From JADCCX01 sp031431475 (GTDB lineage: Bacteria > Pseudomonadota > Alphaproteobacteria > Rhizobiales > Beijerinckiaceae), in assembly GCA_031431475.1 (NCBI GenBank), contig JANPDL010000007.1, forward strand, positions 62,001 to 126,000: DNA of 64,000 nt. Reading direction: 5' to 3'. A program made the position numbers and the translations under genes. Shown here in pieces: positions 51,155-59,933 of this stretch. Each line of letters starts with the position of its first letter. Position 1 is the stretch's first letter. The notes below the pieces were generated by a model that saw only the letters and a list, made by a program, of their open reading frames with translations, was not told the origin of the DNA and did not search any database.

Positions 51155-52120
51155 ATGCTGCGCGCCATTCTTGCCCTGCTTGCCTTCGCTCTCGTCGCAC
51201 CCGTCCGCGCCCAGACCGTTTGGACGATGCCCACGGAATACCCCGCGACCGCCATGCCGGGCGAGGGGTTGGCGTTCTTTGTTGCGGAGGTGGAGAAGCG
51301 GCTCGCGGGCAAGCTCGCTATCAAGCCCAGCTACAATGCCGAAATCGGCGTCAAATCCGCCGAGATGCCTGCTGCAATAGCGGCAGGAACGATCCAGGCG
51401 GCGGATGCTTTTGGCGGGGCGCTCGGCTCCACCAGTCCCGTGTTTGCGCTGGCTTCGCTGCCGTTCCTCGCTACATCGCTGGCCGATGCCCGCCGTCTCG
51501 CGGATCTTGGCCGTCCGCTCTATGAGCAGACGCTGGCCCAGAAGGGATTGAAGCTGCTCTACATGACGCCTTGGCCGCCCTCCGGCATCTGGTCCAAAGC
51601 GCCCATTGCCTCAGCCGCTGACATCAGGGCGCTGCCGATCCGCACTTATGACGTCACCTCCAGCGAGGTGTTCAACGCCGCCGGCGCAAAGGCTCAGAAC
51701 CTCTCCTTCGCCGATGTGATGCCGAAACTGACGGATGGTTCCGTGACCGCGGTGCTGTCCTCCGGCGATGGCGGGGCCGGGCGGAGGCTGTGGACTTTCC
51801 TGCCGCATTTTGCGCAGGTGAACTATGCCGTGCCGCTGTCCTTCGCCTTCGTCAGCAAGGCAGCCTATGACGCGCTCCCCGAGGACCAGCGCCGAGCTGT
51901 CGATGACGCCGCGCGCGAAACGGAAGCCCGCCAGTGGCAGGCAATCGCGGGTCGGCTGGAGGCGAATTACGCTGTCATGCGGGCAAATGGCGTGACGATC
52001 ACCGATGCTCCGGCGGATGTGGCGGCGCTGCTGCGGGCGGCAGCGGCTCCCGCCGTGGAAGCCTGGGCGCAAGGCGTGGGCGATCCCGGTCGCGCGGTGC
52101 TGTCGGCCTTCCGCCGCTGA
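51155..52120 (+). CDS. TRAP transporter solute-binding protein (orphan DctP)
   Basis: A 321-residue DctP-type receptor in the same branch as the one at 44175-45155, with VWTMPTEYPATAMPGEGLAF, LASLPFLATSLADARRL, MTPWPPSGIWSKAPI and IRTYDVTSSEVFNAAGA in matching places. Signal peptide ends PVRAQ. GGGAG precedes the ATG. No permease is adjacent; the nearest DctQM set is 4 kb away on the other side of the oxoprolinase gene. It may share that transporter. Confidence 0.9.
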   Translation: MLRAILALLAFALVAPVRAQTVWTMPTEYPATAMPGEGLAFFVAEVEKRLAGKLAIKPSYNAEIGVKSAEMPAAIAAGTIQAADAFGGALGSTSPVFALASLPFLATSLADARRLADLGRPLYEQTLAQKGLKLLYMTPWPPSGIWSKAPIASAADIRALPIRTYDVTSSEVFNAAGAKAQNLSFADVMPKLTDGSVTAVLSSGDGGAGRRLWTFLPHFAQVNYAVPLSFAFVSKAAYDALPEDQRRAVDDAARETEARQWQAIAGRLEANYAVMRANGVTITDAPADVAALLRAAAAPAVEAWAQGVGDPGRAVLSAFRR

Positions 52121-52142
52121 GGGTTTTCTGCGAGCGGTTACA

Positions 52143-52167
52143 GGGTTGCATCCGCCGCGAGCAACCC
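52143..52167. other. Hairpin downstream of the orphan TRAP receptor
   Basis: GGGTTGC/GCAACCC arms with an 11-base loop, 23 bases after the gene's stop and 24 before the tRNA. It lacks a T-run, so it may be a weak or rho-assisted terminator, or a processing stem. Confidence 0.3.
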
Positions 52168-52190
52168 GTATGTGACGGCCTCCCGATAAC

Positions 52191-52265
52191 GCTCCCTTCG
52201 TCTATCGGTTAGGACGGCAGCCTCTCACGTTGCAAAGGCGGGTTCGATTCCCGCAGGGAGCGCCA
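52191..52265 (+). tRNA. tRNA-Glu (anticodon CTC)
   Basis: A full cloverleaf reads from the sequence. The acceptor stem is GCTCCCT/AGGGAGC and the D stem is GTC/GAC. The anticodon stem is GCAGC/GTTGC with loop CTCTCAC and anticodon CTC at 52224-52226. The T stem is GCGGG/CCCGC with TTCGATT, and the 3' CCA is encoded (52263-52265). It decodes GAG. No repeat of its 3' end, and so no integration site, was seen downstream. The 225 bases after it, up to 52490, hold no gene that I can support. Confidence 0.95.
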
Positions 52266-52490
52266 TCGGATTTTAAGCCCTTTCTTTTCAATGGTTTACA
52301 GCCTGAATTTTGGAAGCAGCCTTCAATCCCTCCGGGCGCATCCCAAATCCGTTCTCATGCTGTCCGGGTAAAAGTGATAAACCCTTCTCCCGGATCAAGT
52401 CTTCTTCGCGGATTGCAATCACAGACAATCAGGCTTGGTTGTGCGAGATCATGCATCTGATGGCGACTGTAGAGAAGTGATCCATCCAAG

Positions 52491-53714
52491 ATGACCCCTG
52501 ATGACGGTAACTCCCAAGCCATCCGCAATCTGCTCACCGCCCGCAGCATCCGGGACTTCGGTGACAGCTTTGTGGCGGTGCTTCTGCCGGTGTATCTGAT
52601 CCAGCTGGGGTTCTCGCCGTTTCAGGTCGGGCTTCTGGCGACAGCGGCGCTTTTTGGATCGGCCTGCATCACTCTCGCGATCGGGATGTTCGGCGGACGG
52701 CATGATCATCGCCGGCTGCTGATGGCTGCGGCTGCCCTGATGGTCCTGACCGGTATCGCCTTTGCAGTGGTGAGTGAATACGCGGTGCTGTTGCTGATCG
52801 CACTGGTTGGCACGGCCAATCCGTCGAGCGGATCGGTCAGCATCTTCGCGCCACTGGAGCATACGATCCTGACCCGGCATGCTCTGCCTGAGCGGCGCAC
52901 CGCGATCTTTGCCCGCTACAGCCTGTTTGGTGCGATGGCCGGTGCTGTTGGGTCGCTGGCTTCGGCTTTGCCGGAATACGTTTCCGCAGGTGAAGCCGGG
53001 AAGTTCACGGCGATCAAGGGCATGTTCGTTCTCTACGCATTGCTGGGGCTTGCGGGCGGCTGGTTTTACGCGCGGCTTCCGGCTGAGGAGCCGCTTCCCG
53101 CAGAGTCGGCAACCGGGCTCGGGCCGTCAAAAGCTATCGTCTATCGGCTGTCGGCCCTGTTCGCGATTGACTCCTTCGCGGGTGGATTTGTCGTGCAGTC
53201 CTTGCTGGCGCTGTGGCTGTTCGAGACCTTCGATCTATCGCTGACGCAGGCCGGGCTGTTTTTCTTCTGGTCTGGGGTTTTGTCCGCATTCTCGTTTCCA
53301 GTGGCGGCCTGGCTGTCGCAGCGGATAGGCTTGGTAAACACAATGGTGTTCACCCACATTCCTGCGAGCCTGTGCCTGATCGCCGCTGCCTTCGCGCCTT
53401 CGCTCATCGTGGTGCTGATCCTGCTGCTGATCCGCTCGGCCCTGTCGCAGATGGATGTGCCTGCGCGCTCGTCCTACGTTATGGCTGTCGTGACTGCCGC
53501 CGAAAGGCCTGCTGCTGCGAGCTTCACGGCAGTGCCGCGCAGCCTTGCCGCAGCGATCAGCCCTGCGTTGGCGGGGGCCATGTTCACGGGATCGTTCAAG
53601 GCCTGGCCGCTGATCATCTGTGGTGTGCTGAAGATCATTTATGACGTGCTGCTGCTGGTGCAGTTCCGGCATGTGAAGCCGCCGGAGGAACAGCGAAGGG
53701 AAGCATCGAAATAA
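52491..53714 (+). CDS. Major facilitator superfamily transporter
   Basis: A 407-residue protein with 12 hydrophobic segments in two halves. The N-terminus RDFGDSFVAVLLPVYLIQLG and the loop FGGRHDHRRLL (a variant of the MFS motif A between helices 2 and 3) place it in MFS_1. Helix 11 contains ARSSYVMAVVTAAERPAAAS, with RSSYV often seen in exporters. It stands alone on the plus strand. Substrate and direction are unknown. Confidence 0.9.
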   Translation: MTPDDGNSQAIRNLLTARSIRDFGDSFVAVLLPVYLIQLGFSPFQVGLLATAALFGSACITLAIGMFGGRHDHRRLLMAAAALMVLTGIAFAVVSEYAVLLLIALVGTANPSSGSVSIFAPLEHTILTRHALPERRTAIFARYSLFGAMAGAVGSLASALPEYVSAGEAGKFTAIKGMFVLYALLGLAGGWFYARLPAEEPLPAESATGLGPSKAIVYRLSALFAIDSFAGGFVVQSLLALWLFETFDLSLTQAGLFFFWSGVLSAFSFPVAAWLSQRIGLVNTMVFTHIPASLCLIAAAFAPSLIVVLILLLIRSALSQMDVPARSSYVMAVVTAAERPAAASFTAVPRSLAAAISPALAGAMFTGSFKAWPLIICGVLKIIYDVLLLVQFRHVKPPEEQRREASK

Positions 53715-53783
53715 ATATCGCGGACATCAATCTGCCTTCATGCGATAGAGTGGTGAGCGGATCATCAAGTTATGGAGATGAGC

Positions 53784-54446
53784 ATGCGCAGCACACAGGC
53801 TTTTTTTGCAAGCATTCTGGTTATGGCGGCTTTCCCGACGCTGGCTGACAGCATCACGTTTGACGAGATGAAGGCTGATGCAGCGCCGGCAGGGTTCACC
53901 GTTGCACTGACCGGAAGCGGTGGTGCTGCAACCTGGATCGTGAAATCCGCGCCCGGTGGTGCGTCCGGTAGGGTGGTCGTCCAGACCAGTGCTGTGGCTA
54001 TCGACAACCGCTTTCCACTGCTGATCCGCGATGGCGTGACCGTTGCTGATCTTGATCTCTCCGTTCGTTTCCAGGCGGTATCCGGCAAGGTCGATCAGGC
54101 TGCTGGACTTGTCTGGCGTTATCAGGATGCCAACAATTACTACCTCGTTCGCGCCAATGCGCTTGAGGACAACGTGGTGGCCTACAAGGTGGAAAAAGGT
54201 CGGCGGATCGATCTGCCGGTCAAGGGTCAGGGACGCACCTATGGCGCGACAGCCCCGGTCTCCAGGACGGGATGGAATACGCTGTCGGTTGCGGTGCGCG
54301 GAGACGGCTTCAACGTCTCGCTCAACGGCGCGAAACTCTATGAGGTCGAGGACAAGACCTTTCCCAAAGCTGGCCGCATTGGTCTTTGGACCAAGGCAGA
54401 CAGCGTGATGATGTTCGATGACCTGAACTGGACGGTCATACGGTGA
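53784..54446 (+). CDS. Secreted protein with a concanavalin-like (DUF1080-type) fold
   Basis: A 220-residue exported protein with a signal peptide (MRSTQAFFASILVMAAF, ending TLADS). The body resembles the LamG/DUF1080 beta-sandwich: DLSVRFQAVSGKVDQAAGLV, WRYQDANNYYLVRANALE, and GRIGLWTKADSVMMFDDLNW at the C-terminus. Proteins like this bind or cleave glycans in some families, but no catalytic residues can be named. ATG 53784 is chosen because GGAG lies six bases upstream. Confidence 0.82.
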   Translation: MRSTQAFFASILVMAAFPTLADSITFDEMKADAAPAGFTVALTGSGGAATWIVKSAPGGASGRVVVQTSAVAIDNRFPLLIRDGVTVADLDLSVRFQAVSGKVDQAAGLVWRYQDANNYYLVRANALEDNVVAYKVEKGRRIDLPVKGQGRTYGATAPVSRTGWNTLSVAVRGDGFNVSLNGAKLYEVEDKTFPKAGRIGLWTKADSVMMFDDLNWTVIR

Positions 54447-54556
54447 GAGGTTTCAACCTTTCTGCATTGATCGTTTCAACTCTTAACCCCAGCTCACACA
54501 TAACGCTCGCATACCGCAAAGCCGCGTGCTCCGACGACTGATGTGGCTGGACTACC

Positions 54557-56149
54557 TCAGGTCTTCTCCACATTCCAGAATGGCACGATCTCGGGCATGC
54601 CGATGATGCCTTTCACGTTCTTGCGCCAGGCCGACGCCCTGAAGAACTGGCCGAGATAGACGTGGTGGACATAATCATAGGCATTGGCCTGCATGTCGCG
54701 GGCAAGCTTCTGCCGCTCGGGCAAAGTCGGGGCCAGTGCCCAGGCGTCGCGCAGTTGTTCCTGTTTCGCATTCTCGGGCCAGCCGAACCAGGCCTTGTCG
54801 CCTGTGGCGGCATGGCCGCTGGCTGCGATGGGGTTCGAAAATCCGTAGCCGGTTGCAGCTGTGATGAAGATGTTCCAGCCGCCTTCCGCCGGGGGTTTGC
54901 GATTGGACCTGCGGGTGACCGTGCCGCCCCAGTCGCTGGATGCCACCTCGGCATTGACACCGGCCTGCCGCAGCCATTGCGCAATCAACAGCGGTGCCGG
55001 ATTGGCGAGATAGTGATCCGACGCCTGCAACAGCACCACAGGCTTGCCGTCATAGCCCGACGCCTTGAACAGGTCGCGCGCCTTGGCGATGTTCTGGCCT
55101 TCCTTCAGCCAGTCCAGCCCGGCGTCGTTTTCCATATCGGTGCCACAGGCGAAGAAGGCACCGCATTCCTTCCAGCGCTTTTCGCCGAAGACAGCCTTCA
55201 TGATGTCGGATTGCTTGACAAGGTGCAGCATGGCGCGGCGGGCCTCCACCTTGTCGAACGGTGGGTGCAGATGGTTCAGCCGCATCCAGCCCATGTGACC
55301 GGTCTTGTTGAGGCCCTGCACGACGATGTTGGGATCGGCCTCCAGCCCATCCAGCAGATCCTGTGGCGGAACTTCGTAGAAATCGATCTCACCGTTCTGG
55401 AGTGCAGCCAGCGCCGTGCCCTGATCCGCGATATTCTCGTAGATCACGCGCTCGAGCTTCACCACCTTGCCGCCCGAAAGGCCGGAAGCCGCCTCGCTGC
55501 GTGGTTTGTATGCAGCGTTACGGTCATAGACGTAGCGGTTGCCGGGACGGGTTTCATCCCGATTGATCGTGAACGGGCCGGAGCCCAGTGCGTCGCGCAC
55601 CTGCGTGTTGGGATCGGTTTCAGCATCCTTCTTTTTCATGATGAAGCACAGTGATGGATCAAGCTTCGCCAGCGCCTGGATCACGAGGCCATAGGGTTCC
55701 GAGAGGATAATACGAAAGATCTTGTCATCGACAACAGGCGTATCCGCAACGCGGCGGAACAGATGCTGGCCAAAGCCGTCGCGCGCTGCCCAGCGGCGGA
55801 TGGAAGCGACGCAATCGGCGGATGTCACCGGCGTTCCATCCGAGAACGCAAGGCCGTCGCGTAGCTCAAATGTGTAGGTCTTCTTGTCGTCCGACACCCC
55901 CCATTTCGACACCATCTGCGGCTGCGGAGCAAAACTCTCATCCACTGCAAACAGCGTGTCGTAGATCATCGCACCGTGATAGGCCGTGATATTTGCCGTC
56001 GTCCAGATCGGGTCGAAAACGCGCAGATCGGAATGCATGACGGCCCGGATGGTTCGTGCTCGGGATGGTGCGGTCTGCGCGAAGCTGACGTGGGGTGCGG
56101 CGATGATGCCTGCCGCGCCGGTGATAAAACGCCTGCGTGTCGTTGCCAT
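54557..56149 (-). CDS. Family 5 ABC transporter solute-binding protein
   Basis: A 530-residue peptide-type binding protein. The signal peptide carries a twin arginine (TTRRRFITGAAGIIAAPHVS). Typical segments: FDPIWTTANITAYHGAMIYD, FELRDGLAFSDGTPVTSADC and AARDGFGQHLFRRVADTPVV. It is a clear paralogue of the protein at 57701-59305, sharing these and the C-terminal YLGQFFRASAWRKNVKGIIG. It begins 17 bases after the M81 peptidase stop, so the three genes look like one operon. GGAG precedes the ATG. Confidence 0.93.
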   Translation of the reverse strand: MATTRRRFITGAAGIIAAPHVSFAQTAPSRARTIRAVMHSDLRVFDPIWTTANITAYHGAMIYDTLFAVDESFAPQPQMVSKWGVSDDKKTYTFELRDGLAFSDGTPVTSADCVASIRRWAARDGFGQHLFRRVADTPVVDDKIFRIILSEPYGLVIQALAKLDPSLCFIMKKKDAETDPNTQVRDALGSGPFTINRDETRPGNRYVYDRNAAYKPRSEAASGLSGGKVVKLERVIYENIADQGTALAALQNGEIDFYEVPPQDLLDGLEADPNIVVQGLNKTGHMGWMRLNHLHPPFDKVEARRAMLHLVKQSDIMKAVFGEKRWKECGAFFACGTDMENDAGLDWLKEGQNIAKARDLFKASGYDGKPVVLLQASDHYLANPAPLLIAQWLRQAGVNAEVASSDWGGTVTRRSNRKPPAEGGWNIFITAATGYGFSNPIAASGHAATGDKAWFGWPENAKQEQLRDAWALAPTLPERQKLARDMQANAYDYVHHVYLGQFFRASAWRKNVKGIIGMPEIVPFWNVEKT

Positions 56150-56166
56150 GGTCTGTCGCTCCTGTG

Positions 56167-57633
56167 TCAGATGATCAGATGCCCTTTTGCCGCCTTGTCC
56201 AATGGCCATATTGGCCGCTGAATATGCTTGTAGGGCAGTTTCTTCGGATTGCTCGTTAGCGGACCATCACCAACAGCATAGATCACTTTGGCCGCGATGG
56301 GAGAGAAAGCGGCGAAGAAATGCTGATTGGATTTTACCACCAGAATTTTCTGCCGGGTCGGGGGCAAGCCGTGGTTGCCGAAAAGATCGATGCCCATGGC
56401 CTGCGCGCGCGTCGTGATCAGTACGGCGGAAACACCTTCCGGTGTGCGCACCGTGGCCACGTCGCCTAGCGGCACCGGGCTGCCCGCGAAGCTCTGGAAG
56501 CTGTCGCGCTCGGTGGAGATGATCTCCACCATAGCATCCACCGGTCTGCCCGAAGTGCGCGCCACCTTGCCGCCGAAGCGGAAGGGCAGTTTGGTGCCTT
56601 TTCCGGCATCGAAGGCGAGCTGCACCGCCACCGGGTCCCATAGTGGAGCAACGGCGGAATCCCTGACCTTACGCGCGATCAGGCGGTGCAGGAACGTCGT
56701 GTTGTCCGAGGGCGCGCCGCCGCCCGCGTTATCTGTCGTGTCAGCGATGACAACCGTACCCTTGAGCGAAAGCGCCTCGTCTATGGCGTCATCCGGCTTG
56801 AGGAGTTCTGGCTGGATGATCTGGCGCATGGCGACAAGTTCCCGCCCGATCTCTTCGGCCAGTTTATCTCCTATGGCCTTGTTATTGTCCGTGATCACGA
56901 GGATGCGCGCGCCTGTTTCCGGCGTATCGCCCTGCGAGAAGCCATGGCCAATGGAGATCGACAGGATGCCGTTTTTGCCTTCCATCGCCATGATGCGATC
57001 CACGAGGCCGCGCATGGGCTGGCGATCGGTCGGGAAATACGCCAGCGTCCGGCAATCCCAGACCGATTTCACCGGCCTGATCTCATCCCGGATCATGCGG
57101 CCGACCAACGTGACGACTTCATGCCCGCGCGCCACAAAATCGGTGTGCGGATATTCCTTGTACATCACGATGATGTCGGCGAGGCCACAGCGCTTCAGCG
57201 TGAGGTGGCAATGTGGATCAAGTTCCACGCCAACCACGACTTTCGGGCCAGCGACTTTGCGGACATGGGCGAGAAAATCACCCTCGCAATCGAGATAACC
57301 CTCGGCCACCATCGCGCCGTGGAGCGAGAGTACGACGCCATCCACCGGCATGGCTGCCCTGAGCTGGCCGATAATCTCGTCGCGCATCCGTTCATAGGCG
57401 TCGCGCGTGGCGGTGCCGCCGGGCTGGGCGGCGTAGCATGAGCCTTCAATAGCCGTGAATCCGTCCGTCCTGGCCCGCTCCCGCGTCACCCAAAGGGCGG
57501 CCGTTTGCAGCGTAGCCAGCGGTGGATGTGTGCCGGGCGGGAAGTAGGTTTTCTCCGTGAAGGCGCGGTAGGCGCTGGGCAGAGGGAAGAAGGTGTTGGC
57601 CTCAAGGGCAAGGGCGGCGGTGAAGATTCGCAT
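56167..57633 (-). CDS. M81-family metallopeptidase (MlrC-like)
   Basis: A 488-residue enzyme of the microcystinase C (MlrC) family, zinc hydrolases of peptide or cyclic-amide bonds. N-terminal DUF1485 part: EANTFFPLPSAYRAF, VLSLHGAMVAEGYLDCEGDF and VGVELDPHCHLTLKRC (metal-binding Asp-x-His-x-His). C-terminal MlrC part: VVIADTTDNAGGGAPSDNT and FGNHGLPPTRQKILVVKSNQ (19). It lies between two paralogous peptide-binding proteins, suggesting that the imported substrate is hydrolysed by this enzyme. No signal peptide, so cytoplasmic. Confidence 0.92.
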   Translation of the reverse strand: MRIFTAALALEANTFFPLPSAYRAFTEKTYFPPGTHPPLATLQTAALWVTRERARTDGFTAIEGSCYAAQPGGTATRDAYERMRDEIIGQLRAAMPVDGVVLSLHGAMVAEGYLDCEGDFLAHVRKVAGPKVVVGVELDPHCHLTLKRCGLADIIVMYKEYPHTDFVARGHEVVTLVGRMIRDEIRPVKSVWDCRTLAYFPTDRQPMRGLVDRIMAMEGKNGILSISIGHGFSQGDTPETGARILVITDNNKAIGDKLAEEIGRELVAMRQIIQPELLKPDDAIDEALSLKGTVVIADTTDNAGGGAPSDNTTFLHRLIARKVRDSAVAPLWDPVAVQLAFDAGKGTKLPFRFGGKVARTSGRPVDAMVEIISTERDSFQSFAGSPVPLGDVATVRTPEGVSAVLITTRAQAMGIDLFGNHGLPPTRQKILVVKSNQHFFAAFSPIAAKVIYAVGDGPLTSNPKKLPYKHIQRPIWPLDKAAKGHLII

Positions 57634-57643
57634 TTTTTTCTCC

Positions 57644-57689
57644 CCTTCTCCCCACCCGCGGGGAGAAGGTGCCCGAAGGGCGGATGAGA
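57644..57689. repeat. Rhizobial-type intergenic palindrome (REP/RIME-like)
   Basis: CCTTCTCCCC and GGGGAGAAGG arms (ten pairs, six-base loop, 57644-57669), followed by the tail GTGCCCGAAGGGCGGATGAG. This arm-plus-tail pattern is a common intergenic repeat in rhizobial and related genomes. It lies between the M81 gene and the upstream binding-protein gene. Only one copy was seen in the window. Confidence 0.7.
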
Positions 57690-57700
57690 GGATTAGTCCC

Positions 57701-59305
57701 TTATACCTTCTCGATGTTCCAGAACGGCAGCAGTTCCGGAATGCCGATCACGCCTCTCACATTCGCGCGATAGGCCGCTGGCTGCACCCATTGCCCAAGA
57801 TAGGCATGGGGCACGAAATTCCAGGCATTCTCCTGCATGCGCCGCGCCACTGCCTTGCGTGCATCGAGCGTGGGCGCCGCAGCCCACTCGTTGCGCATCA
57901 CCTCATGGGCCGCATCTTCCGGCCAGCCGAACCAGCCCTTGTCTCCGATGGCGGCATGTCCCGCGAGGCTGATCGGATTGCCGACATTGGCGCCCGACGC
58001 CCATGTGATGAAGATGTTCCAGCCGCCAGCATCAGGAGCGCCCTTGTTGGCGCGTCGTTGCACGATTCCGCCCCAATCGGCGGCTGCAAGCTGAACGTTC
58101 GCGCCGATCTGGCGCAGCGCCTGTGCGAGGAGCTGTGCCGAGTTGTTCATGAACGGAATGGTCGTGGCCTGCAGGATAACGATCGGCCTGCCATCGTAGC
58201 CCGATTCCTTCAGCAGTTCCGCCGCCCGCTTCGGGTTCGGTGCCGATTTGAACCAGTCCATGTTGGCATCGTTTTCCATCGGCGTGCCGCAGGCGAAAAG
58301 CGAACCACAAGTCTTGGAATACTTCGGATTGGCGAAGGTCGCCTGCATGAAATCCTTCTGATTGATCAGGTGCAGTATCGCCTGACGCGCCTTGGGATTG
58401 TTGAAGGGAGGATGCAGGAAGTTCATGCGCAGCCAGCCCATGTTCCCGGTAGGATTGAGAATCTGCAGCCTCAGATCCTTGTTGCCTTCGAGCTGTTCCA
58501 GCAGATCGAACGGCGGGCTTTCCATGAAGTCGATCTCGCCGGACTGGAGAGCAGCTATGGCGGTTTGTTCGTCGCGGATGTTGTCGATGACCACACGATC
58601 GACTTTGGCGATCTTGCCGCCGGCGGAACCACTAACGGGCTCTGAGCGCGGCACATAATCCGCGCGGCGATCATAGATATAGGCCACGCCCTGCTTGGTG
58701 GCGTCGCGGTTCATCACGAAGGGGCCGGAGCCGACATATTCCTTGATCTGCTGCATCGGATCTGTCTCGGCTTCCGCCTTGCGCATGATGAAGCAGACGT
58801 TGGTGCCAAGCTTGGCCAGAGCGTCCTGCACCATGCCGTAGGGCTCTTTCAGCACGATGCGGAAGGTCTTGGCATCGACAACCGGTGTGTCCGCCACGCG
58901 CAGGAACATATGCTGGCCGAAGCCGTCACGCGCTGCCCAGCGACGGATCGAAGCGACGCAATCAGCAGAGGTTACGGGCGAGCCGTCGGAGAATTTCAGC
59001 CCATCGCGCAGTTCGAATGTGTAGGTCTTCTTGTCGTCGGATACGCCGTGCTTGCCCACCATCTGAGGCTGCGCATTGTTGTCCGCATCAGCCGAGAACA
59101 GCGTGTCGTAGATCATGCCAGCGTGATATGACGTGACATTCGCCGTGGTCCAGATCGGATCGAACGAGCCGATATCGCCGTGGATGACGGCCCGCAATGT
59201 GCGGGCTTTGGTCGGTGCGGTTTGCGCTGTGCCGATGGATGGCAGCGATAGCGCAGCTGCGGTTGCAAGTCCGCCTTTGAGCGCGGTGCGGCGTGTGGTC
59301 GTCAT
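57701..59305 (-). CDS. Family 5 ABC transporter solute-binding protein
   Basis: A 534-residue peptide-type receptor, paralogous to the one at 54557-56149. Signal peptide with twin arginine (MTTTRRTALKGGLATAAALS). Shared blocks: FDPIWTTANVTSYHAGMIYD, FELRDGLKFSDGSPVTSADC and the C-terminal YLGQWVQPAAYRANVRGVIG. GGGAG precedes the ATG. It is first in the run binding protein-M81 peptidase-binding protein; the thioesterase gene lies 103 bases upstream on the same strand. No permease or ATPase is adjacent; the DppBC-like pair at 42.3-44.1 kb is the only candidate in the window. Confidence 0.93.
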   Translation of the reverse strand: MTTTRRTALKGGLATAAALSLPSIGTAQTAPTKARTLRAVIHGDIGSFDPIWTTANVTSYHAGMIYDTLFSADADNNAQPQMVGKHGVSDDKKTYTFELRDGLKFSDGSPVTSADCVASIRRWAARDGFGQHMFLRVADTPVVDAKTFRIVLKEPYGMVQDALAKLGTNVCFIMRKAEAETDPMQQIKEYVGSGPFVMNRDATKQGVAYIYDRRADYVPRSEPVSGSAGGKIAKVDRVVIDNIRDEQTAIAALQSGEIDFMESPPFDLLEQLEGNKDLRLQILNPTGNMGWLRMNFLHPPFNNPKARQAILHLINQKDFMQATFANPKYSKTCGSLFACGTPMENDANMDWFKSAPNPKRAAELLKESGYDGRPIVILQATTIPFMNNSAQLLAQALRQIGANVQLAAADWGGIVQRRANKGAPDAGGWNIFITWASGANVGNPISLAGHAAIGDKGWFGWPEDAAHEVMRNEWAAAPTLDARKAVARRMQENAWNFVPHAYLGQWVQPAAYRANVRGVIGIPELLPFWNIEKV

Positions 59306-59408
59306 GGCTTTCTCCCAAAGGGCGGCCTGACCTCGACGTCCCCCCGACGTTCTCCCGAGCTGGCAGCACCTGATCGCATTCAGACACAGGGCGGTTTTTC
59401 ATGCAAGA

Positions 59409-59846
59409 TCAAACCTGTATGCTCTCGAACAAGCGCCGGTTTGCCTCCGGCATCTCCACCGCCTTGCTGCTCGCCCGGTCCGCATAGACATGGGTGTAGC
59501 GGCACAAAGCCACGCAAATGGCACCGCCCTCGCGGAAGAGCCCCAGCCGGTAGGTCACGCTCGAACGGCCAAGCTTCACCACCGCCATGCCGACCTCCAG
59601 CCTTTCGGGATAGGCCACACTCTCGAAATAGGTGCACCCTGTTTCGACCACGAGGCCGACAGTGGTGGATGCCTTCGGATCCAGCAGCCCGGCATCCATC
59701 AGGTGCCGGTTCACGGCAGTGTCGAAATAGGCGTAATAGACGACGTTGTTGACGTGGCCGAAGACGTCGTTGTCATGCCAGCGTGTGTCCAGCTGGATGA
59801 AATGCCGGAAGGCGCTGCGGGTGAGGGGTGTGGGGCGGTCGGTCAT
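59409..59846 (-). CDS. Acyl-CoA thioesterase, YbgC/FadM-like hotdog
   Basis: A 145-residue hotdog protein of the 4-hydroxybenzoyl-CoA thioesterase type. The catalytic segment is TRWHDNDVFGHVNNVVYYAY (the Asp of HDNDVFGHVNN), followed by ETGCTYFESVAYPERLEVGM. It differs from the PaaI-type gene at 7.4 kb. It is divergent from aroA across an 87-bp gap. Substrate not known. Confidence 0.9.
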   Translation of the reverse strand: MTDRPTPLTRSAFRHFIQLDTRWHDNDVFGHVNNVVYYAYFDTAVNRHLMDAGLLDPKASTTVGLVVETGCTYFESVAYPERLEVGMAVVKLGRSSVTYRLGLFREGGAICVALCRYTHVYADRASSKAVEMPEANRRLFESIQV

Positions 59847-59933
59847 GTCTGTTTTGTGGCAAGCCGACGTGCGGATGGCAAGGCTGGCTTATTGTTCCCC
59901 GAATGGGGTTTGTCGGGAGATGCCTGTTTCTGT

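Noticed and set aside
52191..52490. Integration site at the tRNA-Glu gene
   Set aside because: No repeat of the tRNA 3' end, integrase or phage gene was seen downstream.
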